Source of the DNA: Brucella pituitosa
GTDB taxonomy: Bacteria > Pseudomonadota > Alphaproteobacteria > Rhizobiales > Rhizobiaceae
Length of the DNA stretch: 64,000 bases
Direction: 5' to 3'
Assembly: GCF_003049685.1 (NCBI RefSeq)
Contig: NZ_PYSY02000003.1
Coordinates: 558,001 to 622,000 of the forward strand
Translations under genes and position numbers: made by a program
Part shown: piece by piece, positions 51,213 to 59,983 of the stretch
Layout: every line of letters begins with the position of its first letter
Position numbering within the stretch: position 1 is the first letter of the stretch
The notes under the pieces: generated by a model
Seen by the model: only the letters and a program-made list of their open reading frames with translations
What the model was told of the DNA's origin: nothing
Databases searched by the model: none

Positions 51213-52652
51213 TCAGTTTTCGCGGAAAGCCCGGTGAAAACTGTCCAGCAATGGCCTGACAGCATAAAGTGCGACGCTGCTTTCACCGGTTTCTATCAGG
51301 GCCTGCACCGGCATTCCGGGGATCATTTCCACGTCTCCGGCCTGCATCAGTTCGTCGTCGGTCACGCGGATCGTCGCGGCATAATAGGGCTGGCCTGTCT
51401 GTTTATCGATAAGCCGGTCGGCAGACACATATGTCACCTGCCCCTCCAGAAGAGGCACGCGCCGCTGATCATAAGGCAAAAGATGCACCTGAGCGTTCAA
51501 GCCGGGGCGCACAAGGTTGATATCTTCAGGCCGCACATGCGCTGACACGATCATGTTGCCATCCTGCGGCACCAGATCCAGCAAAGGCTCGCCTGCCCCG
51601 ATAACACCGCCCGTCGTGTGAATGCGCAAATCCATGACAATCCCGGTTTCGGGCGCCTTGATATCCGTACGGATCAGCTGATCGTTGATTGCGCGGTACC
51701 GCTCGCTTAACAGGAAAAGCTGATTTTCGGTCTCGCGCAGTTCTTTCGCGATCTCGTTTTGGCGGTCACTCTCCAGCTTCACGAGATTGGCCTGCGCTTC
51801 ATTGATCACCTGATAAGCGCGGGACATCTGAGCTATGGTCTCTCCCAACTGTCCATCAAGATCAGCTTTCTCGCGTGCGAGATTGAGTACACTCGTTTTG
51901 CGCTCGAGCCCCTTTTTTACAAGCGGATTTATCATGTCCAGTTGCTGGCGTGTGATCTCAATGCGGGACGTCAGGGCCATTTTTTGCGCTGCCAAACCGG
52001 TTATCTCTTCCTTCACCTGCCCCATTTTCTCGTGCGTTATGGCAATTTCAGATCGATAGACGTCGCGACGGGCTTCGAATATTCTTCGTTGTCCGACGAC
52101 AATGGCGTTAACGGCCGGATTGTGCGGAGCAAGTTGTTCCAACTCCGGCGGAAACAAAAGTTGCATCTCGTTGGCCTGTTCAGCTACCAACCGAGTCTGG
52201 CTCGCCTGCGCGTCCCACAGCTGCCCCTGAATACCGACCAGTTCCGTCCTGGGCTTTGTATCGTCCAGCTTGATCAGAATCTGACCGTTGGAAACCAAAT
52301 CTCCATTGTGGACATAAATCTGTTGAACGATACCGCCTTCCAGATGCTGAATGGTCTTGCGGCTGGATTCCGCTTCGACAATCCCCACAGCGATCGCTGC
52401 ACTTTTAAGCGGTGCGAAAATTGCCCATATTCCAAAGCCTGCAACGAAGATCAATACGAGCAGGTTTCCTGTCCAGGCTACGCCGCGCAGCCTTGGTCGT
52501 GATGTCAGCGGCGTTGGCAGAGTATTTTTCCCAAGCGGCAATAGCGGGAAAGACGGAAGCTTTAGCTGTATTGCTCGCAAATGAGCCAATAGCAGCGAAT
52601 ACTTCAATGCATTTGCTACCTTCACCGGAAATTCAAAAGGGATGAGGGTCAT
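51213..52652 (-). CDS. Type I secretion membrane fusion protein (HlyD/PrtE family)
   Basis: 479 residues from ATG 52652; the frame continues upstream into the ABC gene but only this ATG has a site (AAGGGATG). One membrane helix near residues 65-90 (LLVLIFVAGFGIWAIFAPLKSAAIAVG). The periplasmic part opens KTIQHLEGGIVQQIYVHNGDLVSNGQILIKLDDTK, holds a long alpha-hairpin coiled coil (residues about 150-330), and closes with IKAPETGIVMDLRIHTTGGVIGAGEPLLDLVPQD. It bridges the ABC exporter to an outer membrane TolC, which is not encoded here. Last gene of the secretion operon. Confidence 0.92.
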   Translation of the reverse strand: MTLIPFEFPVKVANALKYSLLLAHLRAIQLKLPSFPLLPLGKNTLPTPLTSRPRLRGVAWTGNLLVLIFVAGFGIWAIFAPLKSAAIAVGIVEAESSRKTIQHLEGGIVQQIYVHNGDLVSNGQILIKLDDTKPRTELVGIQGQLWDAQASQTRLVAEQANEMQLLFPPELEQLAPHNPAVNAIVVGQRRIFEARRDVYRSEIAITHEKMGQVKEEITGLAAQKMALTSRIEITRQQLDMINPLVKKGLERKTSVLNLAREKADLDGQLGETIAQMSRAYQVINEAQANLVKLESDRQNEIAKELRETENQLFLLSERYRAINDQLIRTDIKAPETGIVMDLRIHTTGGVIGAGEPLLDLVPQDGNMIVSAHVRPEDINLVRPGLNAQVHLLPYDQRRVPLLEGQVTYVSADRLIDKQTGQPYYAATIRVTDDELMQAGDVEMIPGMPVQALIETGESSVALYAVRPLLDSFHRAFREN

Positions 52653-52665
52653 GATGAGACATCCC

Positions 52666-54384
52666 TTACGGTCCAGTTTTCGCGGGGACGCGAAGGAAAG
52701 CATCGAAGATTTTCTCGCTATCTCCAAAAGCGCTCACCATACCGTCGCGCATCACAGCGATTTTGTCGGTCACAGGCAGGATACCCATTCGATGCGTGAT
52801 GATCACAATTGTAATTTGCCTGCACTTCATACGCTCTATGGCGTCGAACAACAGCCGCTCGCCTTCATAGTCGAGACTGGAATTTGGATCATCAAGGACC
52901 ACGAGAGGAGGATTGCCATAGGCTGCACGCGCCAGTCCCAATTGCTGGCGTTGCGCCCGCAGAAGCAAGGCGCCACCTTCGCCGATATCGGTTTCGTATC
53001 CCTGCGGCAGTCGCATGATCGTCTCATGCAGTCCCACGAGTTTGGCAGCCTCGATAACCTTACGCGGATCCGAACCGTCGAGCCGACCGATGACATCTTT
53101 GATCGCGCCGCCGAAAAGTTCGATATCTTGCGGAAGATAGCCAATATGGCGGGCATTGTCGCAATGGCGAAGCAGCGAAATATCGATGCCGCCCAGAAGA
53201 GCACATCCGCAGGTGGGCCGTGAAACCCCAGCCAGAATTCGTCCGAGAGTCGATTTGCCCGATCCAGAAGGGCCGATCAAAGCAACACAATCACCCGGAG
53301 CGACCTGAAACGACACGCCTCGCAGAATGAACCGATCCGATGAAGGGAACCGATAACCGACATTGTCGAGGACAAGCTGACCTTTGGGCTCCGGTAACAG
53401 AATGGTTCTCCTGTTGTCTCCGGGAGCAACCAGAGTGAGCATCTTGTTCAGACGATTGAATGCACCGCGTACGAAGGCCAGTGCCCGCCACGCGCCTATG
53501 GCGCCTTCTACGGGTGCAAGTCCACGTCCCAGCAACAGACTGGCGACAAAAATAATACCGGGGTTGCTGTTGTTTTGGAGGACGAGCCATGTCGCGGCAC
53601 CCATCATCAAAATTTGCGTCAATGCACGCACCGATTTCGAGAATGCCTGAAGCACCTCTGTTCGATGTGCCACACCGTCCTGGGCAGTTCTGACAGCCTC
53701 GGCGTCCCGGTAAATGAGGTGAGCTGCGCCATGTTGCATTCCCATCGCGCGGATCACACCAATATATTTGAGAGCCATTGTGAAGCGGGAATAGCTTCGT
53801 GCCTGCGCAATATTTGCCTGTTCATTCAATTCGCGTGTCGTGAATTCATTCAACAAGGCCAAAAGCAGCAGGCACAATGCACTGCTCAAACCAATGAATC
53901 CGAGGAGCGGATGAACCAGAAAAAGCAACACAAGAAAAACTGGAGCCCAGGGAATATCGAACAACAGCGCACATGATGGAGAATCCAGAAACTGGCGCAA
54001 AACCGAAAGGTCACGATAATTTTCAGCGGCCAATCCGGCATCGGTGCGCGCCGCATATTCGAAGGATGCATTCATGACAACAGGACGTAGTTGGCGGTCG
54101 AGCCAGCTGCCGATCCGGGAAAGTGCGGCGCGGCGCACGATATCGAGCAAAGACCCGACAACAACGGCTATCGCGATGATGATCGTCAGCATCAACAAAG
54201 TATCGACGCTGCGGCTCGACAAAACACGATCGTAAATCTGAAGAAGATAGAGGGAGGGAGCAAGCAGAAAAATATTATAGCCGCAACTATAGGCGAAGAC
54301 CAAACCGAAGGCACCGGCACAGCGACGCAGGGCAGCGACCAACGGGGTCACTGTATAGCGCGCTTGCGTAAATGCCGCTGTCAT
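52666..54384 (-). CDS. Type I secretion ABC exporter (PrtD/HasD family) with altered ATPase motifs
   Basis: 572 residues: six-helix membrane domain (residues about 25-310, starting FGLVFAYSCGYNIFLLAPSLYLLQIYDRVLSS) and a nucleotide-binding domain. Walker A GPSGSGKST near 368 is normal. The signature that should read LSGGQ or LSAGQ is LLRAQRQQLGLARA near 470, and Walker B reads VVLDDPNSSLD near 497 with Asp instead of the catalytic Glu. The H-loop ITHR is present. No peptidase domain. It would export the glycine-rich proteins encoded upstream, unless the motif changes make it slow or dependent on a partner. Confidence 0.9.
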   Translation of the reverse strand: MTAAFTQARYTVTPLVAALRRCAGAFGLVFAYSCGYNIFLLAPSLYLLQIYDRVLSSRSVDTLLMLTIIIAIAVVVGSLLDIVRRAALSRIGSWLDRQLRPVVMNASFEYAARTDAGLAAENYRDLSVLRQFLDSPSCALLFDIPWAPVFLVLLFLVHPLLGFIGLSSALCLLLLALLNEFTTRELNEQANIAQARSYSRFTMALKYIGVIRAMGMQHGAAHLIYRDAEAVRTAQDGVAHRTEVLQAFSKSVRALTQILMMGAATWLVLQNNSNPGIIFVASLLLGRGLAPVEGAIGAWRALAFVRGAFNRLNKMLTLVAPGDNRRTILLPEPKGQLVLDNVGYRFPSSDRFILRGVSFQVAPGDCVALIGPSGSGKSTLGRILAGVSRPTCGCALLGGIDISLLRHCDNARHIGYLPQDIELFGGAIKDVIGRLDGSDPRKVIEAAKLVGLHETIMRLPQGYETDIGEGGALLLRAQRQQLGLARAAYGNPPLVVLDDPNSSLDYEGERLLFDAIERMKCRQITIVIITHRMGILPVTDKIAVMRDGMVSAFGDSEKIFDAFLRVPAKTGP

Positions 54385-54550
54385 CCGTCGTCTCCGTCGA
54401 TATCTCCAAAGTTAACGTAGGTTCACAATGCCCATTGGCCTGTGAGGCAATGTCAGCGTATCGGCAATTCTGGGTAAAATGGGGAGCAACGATTTCAACC
54501 GTCGCTCCCAAGTCGGATTTCTCGACTACCCAGCAAAAGCCAACTGCCGA

Positions 54551-55153
54551 TCAGAATGGCAGATGGCTCAGATCGATATCGTGAAAATTGTCGTTAAAGC
54601 TGTCGACAAAGTTCGCAATATCATTGGTTGTCATTGTGGTTGTTGTGGTCGTCGTTTCTGGATTTGAGTGCACGAGCGCAGAGGAAATATCACCGCCGCG
54701 AGCCATGTTCCCATCGCCGCCATTGCCACCGACCCCTGCAAGGATCGTTGCGTGCTGGTCGGCCAGAAGTTCGGTATATTGAACGGCACTGGTGTCCGCT
54801 TGACCGGCTGCTACATTGCCACCGCTCGAAGAACCCAGACTGCCGTTGGAATTCGCGTCGCCGCCAGCTCCGCCATCACCATTGTTGGTGATGTTGGCGA
54901 GAAAGCCGTTCGCTGCATCAGCTCCACCACCATGTCCGGCATGGCCTGCGTCCCAGCTGGCGTTTAACCACGGGGAATCGCCACTATGCACATCAACGGC
55001 TGCGCCTGTTACGTTTTGCGTATTGGCCACGACTGCACTTGGATTGTAATTGATATTCCCAAAATTATAGCCATCAGCCCCGTTACCGGCATGAGCGTCG
55101 CCTGCATAAACGTCACTGAGATGGATTGTGTCGGAAACTCTCGGAATAGGCAT
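54551..55153 (-). CDS. Glycine-rich putative type I secretion substrate, short
   Basis: 200 residues, no signal peptide, ribosome site GGGAGGAA before ATG 55153. The centre is rich in Gly, Asn, Asp and Ala (GDGGAGGDANSNGSLGSSSGGNVAAGQAD, then QHATILAGVGGNGGDGN). The latter matches the repeat unit of the protein encoded just upstream. A run of nine residues of mostly threonine precedes the tail, NFVDSFNDNFHDIDLSHLPF, an acidic-hydrophobic end as in type I substrates. No RTX nonapeptide. It lies 166 bp before the exporter gene. Probably secreted; role unknown. Confidence 0.75.
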   Translation of the reverse strand: MPIPRVSDTIHLSDVYAGDAHAGNGADGYNFGNINYNPSAVVANTQNVTGAAVDVHSGDSPWLNASWDAGHAGHGGGADAANGFLANITNNGDGGAGGDANSNGSLGSSSGGNVAAGQADTSAVQYTELLADQHATILAGVGGNGGDGNMARGGDISSALVHSNPETTTTTTTMTTNDIANFVDSFNDNFHDIDLSHLPF

Positions 55154-55357
55154 TTTTTAATTCCTCCCTGTTGAGCCCCTGCCCTGTTTCGGATTGAACA
55201 TCAGTCATCGAATATCAGTCTAGGCAGCCCGCATTCCCGGATGAGAGATTGGTAAAATCGCGCTACCGACCGCGTTCCAAAGAGTGCGCGTGTTGATGTT
55301 GCGGGACTAGCTAGAAATTCGGGTACCTACTTTAGGGTGGGGACTGACCGGAACCTA

Positions 55358-56470
55358 TCAAGCATGAAGAAGGCCAAGAATATCGCTTGCAAGAAGCGCA
55401 TCATGGCTTGTGTCGGTCATATTGTCGAAGCCGCCAGAACCACCGATACCGGCAATCTGTAGAGCATGCTGATCGACAAGCAATTGGTCTATCTGCTGGG
55501 CGTCGGCCACTCCACCAGCTGGAACCGCAATGTTGATCGGGTGGAAATACCCGATATTCACGTCCACCAGACTGCCCAAGGAAACACCGTCGCCACCGCT
55601 TCCAGCACCTGTGCTGCCGGTGAAAATTGTGTCTGAAGCCATGTTGAAGCCGCCGCCATTACCGCCGATCCCGGCAATCTGCGTGCCACCCTGATCGAAA
55701 ATCACGTTGTTTGTCTGGTGCGCCTCTGCATTGCCGCCAGCGGCAGCAACAGCGATATTGATTGGGGAGAAGATCGCCACGTTCACATCGATCATGGTGC
55801 CAGCAAAAATACCCGCTCCGCCATGCCCCGCATAGTTGTCACCGGTGAAAGAATAGGAATTTCCCGTGTCTGTATGTATCGGAGAGGCCGAAACAGACCC
55901 GGCGGCGTTATGGGATCCACCCGAGCCTCCAATGCCCGCCATCTGGTCCGCGCCTTGCAGGAAGGCAGCGTTGTTGGTCTGGTTGGCAGATGCCACGGAA
56001 TCGGATCCTCCTGCAACCGCAGCATTGACGGGAGCAAAAACCGCAACGTCGGAGCTAACAAGTCCACCGAAGAAAACCCCGTCGCCACCGCTTCCTGCAT
56101 GATTGGAGGTCGCCCCTTCGGTTCCGCCGATCACGACATTGCCGTTTCCTCCGTCTCCTCCCATTCCAGCCATTTCAACGACATGCTGATTGATCAGTGC
56201 ATTGTTGAACTGGTCCGCGTTCGACCCGGCTCCCGGACCGGCAATTGCAGTGTTGGACGGAACGAATACGGCGGATGCGTCGCTGCTGATCACACCGACG
56301 CTCAGTCCCATTCCACCGCTTCCAGCGGAATTAGCCGTTGTGCCTGAAGCGACACCGAAAGGGAGCCATGTCGGCACGAGCGCCAGATGTCCAGCCGCAG
56401 TGGTTAAAGACGTACCTTGGACGCCGCCTACAGTGAGGGTCTCGTTGGATATGGGACGCAGTTCATTCAT
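55358..56470 (-). CDS. Glycine-rich four-repeat protein, putative type I secretion substrate
   Basis: 370 residues from ATG 56470, which stands 8 bases after AAGGAG; upstream ATGs are too close or lack a site. No signal peptide. Four imperfect units of about 64 residues start near 48, 125, 213 and 288. Each runs SGGxG, a DVxxFxPxNxAVA strand, an Ala/Gly linker with QTNN, then Q-x-AGIGGxGGxxN. The C-terminus is SHDALLASDILGLLHA, hydrophobic like many type I signals. No GGxGxDxUx calcium motif. First structural gene of the secretion operon. A 204-bp gap separates it from the shorter relative. Possibly an adhesin or matrix protein. Confidence 0.78.
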   Translation of the reverse strand: MNELRPISNETLTVGGVQGTSLTTAAGHLALVPTWLPFGVASGTTANSAGSGGMGLSVGVISSDASAVFVPSNTAIAGPGAGSNADQFNNALINQHVVEMAGMGGDGGNGNVVIGGTEGATSNHAGSGGDGVFFGGLVSSDVAVFAPVNAAVAGGSDSVASANQTNNAAFLQGADQMAGIGGSGGSHNAAGSVSASPIHTDTGNSYSFTGDNYAGHGGAGIFAGTMIDVNVAIFSPINIAVAAAGGNAEAHQTNNVIFDQGGTQIAGIGGNGGGFNMASDTIFTGSTGAGSGGDGVSLGSLVDVNIGYFHPINIAVPAGGVADAQQIDQLLVDQHALQIAGIGGSGGFDNMTDTSHDALLASDILGLLHA

Positions 56471-56630
56471 CGCCATTTCTCCTTGCAAACGTCCGACCCC
56501 TGATGGTTTGAGGACTTTCAACTTCATGGCTATTGTGCCGTTAATTGATGCAAAAGAAGAGCCGGTAATTTGGTTACATCTGTTCGGGTGTATTCGCCAA
56601 CGGTACAGCCGCAAATTTTGCCGGGCACAT

Positions 56631-56702
56631 TTATGCTGCAAGTTGCAGGGAAACTTCGAATGGCGAGACATTGCCGTTTGCGAATTGGTTCTCACGGATC
56701 AT
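56631..56702 (-). CDS. 23-residue small protein upstream of the secretion operon
   Basis: ATG 56702 to TAA 56631, 24 codons, same strand as the secretion operon and 160 bp before its first gene. Follows the pattern MIRxNxxANGNxSxFxV, ending AA, like the ORF at 49851-49922 (13 of 23 residues identical, same length). The ribosome site (GCGGTT) is weak. It may be a leader peptide, a regulator or a secreted peptide. Too small for standard gene finders. Confidence 0.55.
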   Translation of the reverse strand: MIRENQFANGNVSPFEVSLQLAA

Positions 56703-56794
56703 ATAAACCGCTTCAACACCAGAAGTTGTGGCGACAGCGGAATGGAGCATTTTGACGCCCATCGAGTTCAATAAACATCTCAATTAGTGTGGTG

Positions 56795-56846
56795 GATTTG
56801 AAGTTCCTATCATTTGTGTTGCATCCACGTTGAGGAACTTCAAATC
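56795..56846. repeat. 14-bp perfect inverted repeat
   Basis: GATTTGAAGTTCCT (56795-56808) and AGGAACTTCAAATC (56833-56846), 24-bp spacer. A competing pair GTGGAT/ATCCAC overlaps it. It lies between the broken ATPase gene and the micro-ORF in a 404-bp gap (56471-56874) that otherwise holds only the micro-ORF. No T tract follows. Confidence 0.6.
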
Positions 56847-56874
56847 AGAAAACACCAATAGATTCAATATTATA

Positions 56875-57189
56875 CTAGTGCATTACCTGCGATAGGAACT
56901 CACGCAAACGCGGTGTAGATGGAGCATCGAAGAAGAGGTTCGGGGCATTATCTTCGACGATCCTGCCCTGATCCATAAAAATGACCCGATCAGCCACAGA
57001 ACGCGCAAATCCCATCTCGTGCGTTACACAAATCATGGTCATGCCATCGGCGGCAAGTTCTTCCATCACATCCAGAACTTCTTTCACCATTTCTGGATCA
57101 AAGGCTGATGTCGGCTCATCAAATAACATGATACGAGGACGCATTGCCAGACTGCGTGCAATGCTATCCGAGCTTTCTGCGATGCTCAA
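56875..57189 (-). pseudogene. Amino acid ABC ATPase, C-terminal fragment
   Basis: Only the last 95 or so residues of a GlnQ/HisP-type ATPase remain: [63 protein letters not shown], ending REFLSQVMH. Walker A, Q-loop and signature are gone; the frame enters at IAR, just after where LSGGQQQRVA should be. No binding protein or permease lies nearby. The junction near 57155 looks like a deletion scar. Confidence 0.85.
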
Positions 57190-57250
57190 TGCATAGCCGT
57201 ACGGATGTGACGAACTAACAGCCCGCCACCGATGTCTTTGAATTCGTAGT

Positions 57251-57703
57251 TCAGTCTCTTATCTTCGTAGTTCGTCTACCATCGCGTTGATCCAGTTTGC
57301 TATAGACATCTGTCAATTGGGAAACGGGTACGGAGCACTTCTTCGTCCTTGCTATATCTTCAAGAACCCTGTTGCGGTTCCGTAAGGCATCGATTTCAAC
57401 TTTTTCAGGCGATTTCGGATCCATGAAAAAGAGCGCCGGAAAGAATAGAATAGCTCCCGTAGCCCCCAGAATGATATTTTTGCCCTGAGCCTGTGAACGC
57501 TCTTTCAAAGTCGCCACTATCTGGCGTTCGTTAGCAGCAAACTCACGCGAAATTCCCACGCAGTCAAATGCGCTGTCGGCTGGATGCGTTGCTGCGATCG
57601 GTTTTGCTTCTCGTCCACCACAGCCTGAGAGGATCAAAGATACACTAAGGATCGAAAAGACTGTGACAAAGTTTAATTTTTTGGGAGCAAAATTAAAGTA
57701 CAT
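57251..57703 (-). CDS. Putative lipoprotein
   Basis: 150 residues. Signal peptide with lipobox LILSGC (lipidated Cys near residue 28). The mature part has [31 protein letters not shown], one hydrophobic segment ([19 protein letters not shown]) and a charged heptad-like stretch ([22 protein letters not shown]). Two cysteines may pair. Probably anchored in the inner or outer membrane facing the periplasm. I do not recognise a named family. Confidence 0.75.
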   Translation of the reverse strand: MYFNFAPKKLNFVTVFSILSVSLILSGCGGREAKPIAATHPADSAFDCVGISREFAANERQIVATLKERSQAQGKNIILGATGAILFFPALFFMDPKSPEKVEIDALRNRNRVLEDIARTKKCSVPVSQLTDVYSKLDQRDGRRTTKIRD

Positions 57704-58019
57704 TTATAATTCTCATTATTGATAAAACAAGCATATTGAAATATGAATTTATTCAAATTAATAACTGTTTGAGTTAATTTACATTAAATGTCAATTGTTT
57801 TTAATATTAGTTTTTACATGCAGTAACTATATATATTAAAAACATGCAGATACACCCAATTAATAGCAGGCATTTATAGATATTCATTATATCATTGGCG
57901 ATAAATATGGACAGCATTCTATAATAGAAAACCAAATTGATAAGTACAAAACTAACAATTCGTCATATGTGATTGAATCAGCATGAAGGGTGTTCTGGAT
58001 ATAAAGCGTATGAGCAGTG
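57704..58019. other. Very AT-rich intergenic region
   Basis: About 300 bp markedly poorer in G and C than the surroundings, with runs such as TATATATATTAAAAAC and no open frame. It should hold the lipoprotein promoter. Such patches attract nucleoid proteins and often mark transferred DNA; the broken ATPase gene lies nearby. Confidence 0.5.
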
Positions 58020-58517
58020 TTAAATCTTCTCGCCGGGCAAGCCGCAGGCTTGCTTTATCCAGTCCGCGAACAGCGCTTCGTCAAAGTCTCCAGGTTCAAA
58101 AATATGAAAATACCGCACGTTGGCTTGCTTTGACGGTTCGGGTGGCATTGGTGTCAGGTCTGTCCCTTTGAAAAAGGTTATTTTGATATATTTCGTCATG
58201 CAGTGGAACGCAGTGAAGGATGTGCCGTCCCCTACTCCATAAAATGGAGTGTTCCAGCGAACCTTTTTTGAAACATTTGGCACCAGATTCTCAATAATGG
58301 CGTCCAGCTTTTGCCCCACATCTCGTTTCCAACCGGGCATGGCAGCGATGTAAGCCCGAACAGGTTCATTGCCGTCTGCCTTTGGAATTTGCGGATTCCC
58401 GCCGCTGAGAAGAACCGGCTTATCAGAAGCTGTTTCTTGGGGGCTGGCTTTTTGCGCCAATGATTTGGTCCCTCTCTTATAATTTTGTTTGATTGTACCG
58501 TCTCGTGCACAATGCAC
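58020..58517 (-). CDS. DUF1801 domain protein
   Basis: Up to 165 residues; the N-terminal 45 residues are unlike the family and the true start may be later. The core is VRAYIAAMPGWKRDVGQKLDAIIENLVPNVSKKVRWNTPFYGVGDGTSFTAFHCMTKYIKITFFKG, which matches the YdhG-like DUF1801 fold. Small cytosolic proteins of unknown role. The gene stands alone on the minus strand. Confidence 0.75.
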   Translation of the reverse strand: MHCARDGTIKQNYKRGTKSLAQKASPQETASDKPVLLSGGNPQIPKADGNEPVRAYIAAMPGWKRDVGQKLDAIIENLVPNVSKKVRWNTPFYGVGDGTSFTAFHCMTKYIKITFFKGTDLTPMPPEPSKQANVRYFHIFEPGDFDEALFADWIKQACGLPGEKI

Positions 58518-58576
58518 AACCCGTCTTTCCCAAGAAGGAAGCGGTTGCGCCTGAGTTTGAAAATTATAAAGTGAGA

Positions 58577-59713
58577 TTAGAGCGATGAACCAATTTGCAA
58601 GACTGTGAAATCGCGCTGCAGATAGCGGTTCATCACATCTGACAAGATTGGGTTTGCAGCGGTCTCTGCTTTCGGCGCAACAATGCTAACCACGCCTGCA
58701 CAAAGTTTGCCTGCCTGAACGGCATGCCCGGAAATATCGCCTTCTACCGTTCCAGCTACCGTTTCTTTCCAGGAGGCAACGACGCCGTTGACTGCCTGCT
58801 CGGCCGTTGAACAGTCGAGATAGGAAAGTGAAATGACGACAGCGGGTGCATTATCGATTTGGGCATCGGCGATAAATCCCGCAAAATAGGGAGGAATCCC
58901 CCGGCTATTCTCTGCCACACTGTCTTTGAAAGACTGCTTTGCGGCTTCTATATCACCTGGCGAAGAGGGCAATATTTTTGCGGGATCAACACCGTCCAGA
59001 CCAAAAATGGGAGATATAATCGCGGCCTGCACAATCTGACCGTTCTCTGACGGAATTGCACTCTTCAGCCCGTTAACAGCTGTAGCAATGATTTCGCTAT
59101 CAGCCACCGAGGGCGTGGGTTGAGCCAATATCTTCATGTCACTTGCGGATGAGGCTTGAACCACGGCAGCATCAAGAGGCAAAACGAAGCTCGTTGCGCC
59201 GGTTGCTCCGCGCCAGGGATTTCCAGCATTCGCTTTCGTAAAATCAAGCTTGTTGGCTTCGCCATTTGCAATGAGACCTGAAACGTCACTGTCTACATCA
59301 GAAAAATCAGTGTCTTTAAGCGCCTTGACCAAAGATTGACTGGCTTGTTCATTCTGTAGACCCCAATAGGTAACGTTACCCGGGGCCTGACCAAAAGCGG
59401 CAAAATAGGTGAGATCGTCGAAAGAGATCTTTGCGTTTTTCGACCAGGCATCCAGTCCATATCCGATCGATTCAAGCGACCGGATTGGTTGTGATAGAAC
59501 AAGCCTTCGCATTCCGTTAGCTGACGGCCCTGCTTTTTCCAAACCCCGCCACGCTTGCGTGTCCAGGAAAAATATCTGCATCGCTTCGGGTTTTGTAAGT
59601 GTCTTTTGCGGTATTTGTTTTAAGGCCTGCTCCAAAACATGTGTGCTGTCCTGTGCGAATGCCGAAGTACAAAATCCTGCCATAAGGCACAGCGCAATAG
59701 CCTTCAAACGCAT
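58577..59713 (-). CDS. Exported protein of unknown function
   Basis: 378 residues from ATG 59713 with GGGAGAAAG before it. Signal peptide MRLKAIALCLMAGFCTSAFA. The mature part has repeated alanine-rich helical stretches, YFAAFGQAPGNVTYWGLQ, and two cysteines far apart (YLDCSTAEQ, GKLCAGVVS). I do not recognise the family. Probably periplasmic. The gene has its own upstream space and is followed at 58 bp by the DUF1801 gene. Confidence 0.75.
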   Translation of the reverse strand: MRLKAIALCLMAGFCTSAFAQDSTHVLEQALKQIPQKTLTKPEAMQIFFLDTQAWRGLEKAGPSANGMRRLVLSQPIRSLESIGYGLDAWSKNAKISFDDLTYFAAFGQAPGNVTYWGLQNEQASQSLVKALKDTDFSDVDSDVSGLIANGEANKLDFTKANAGNPWRGATGATSFVLPLDAAVVQASSASDMKILAQPTPSVADSEIIATAVNGLKSAIPSENGQIVQAAIISPIFGLDGVDPAKILPSSPGDIEAAKQSFKDSVAENSRGIPPYFAGFIADAQIDNAPAVVISLSYLDCSTAEQAVNGVVASWKETVAGTVEGDISGHAVQAGKLCAGVVSIVAPKAETAANPILSDVMNRYLQRDFTVLQIGSSL

Positions 59714-59983
59714 CAACTTTCTCCCGTTCTCAGTTTCTCTGGCGACATCAGAGCCACACAAGTTTGGTTTGACCATTCGCTATGGCTTGCTGTCAACCTT
59801 CAAGGGCAGACCATCATTGGCAGTTCTCGGAGAGAACCTATCGTGGCGGCTGGAGAAGTGATAACGAATGTATGTTCTCGTACCCCCTATTTTTGATGAG
59901 TTTAACACCAGGATTCACGCGGCCAATTTCAGTTTATGTGCGGGTGTAATGCCACCAACTCCCATACTGGGGAAATGCAGTCT

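Noticed and set aside
51759-52502. 247-codon plus-strand frame
   Set aside because: Shadow of the HlyD-type gene on the other strand; no domain and no ribosome site.
55718-56347. 209-codon plus-strand frame
   Set aside because: Antisense of the repetitive glycine-rich gene; periodic composition keeps the opposite frame open.
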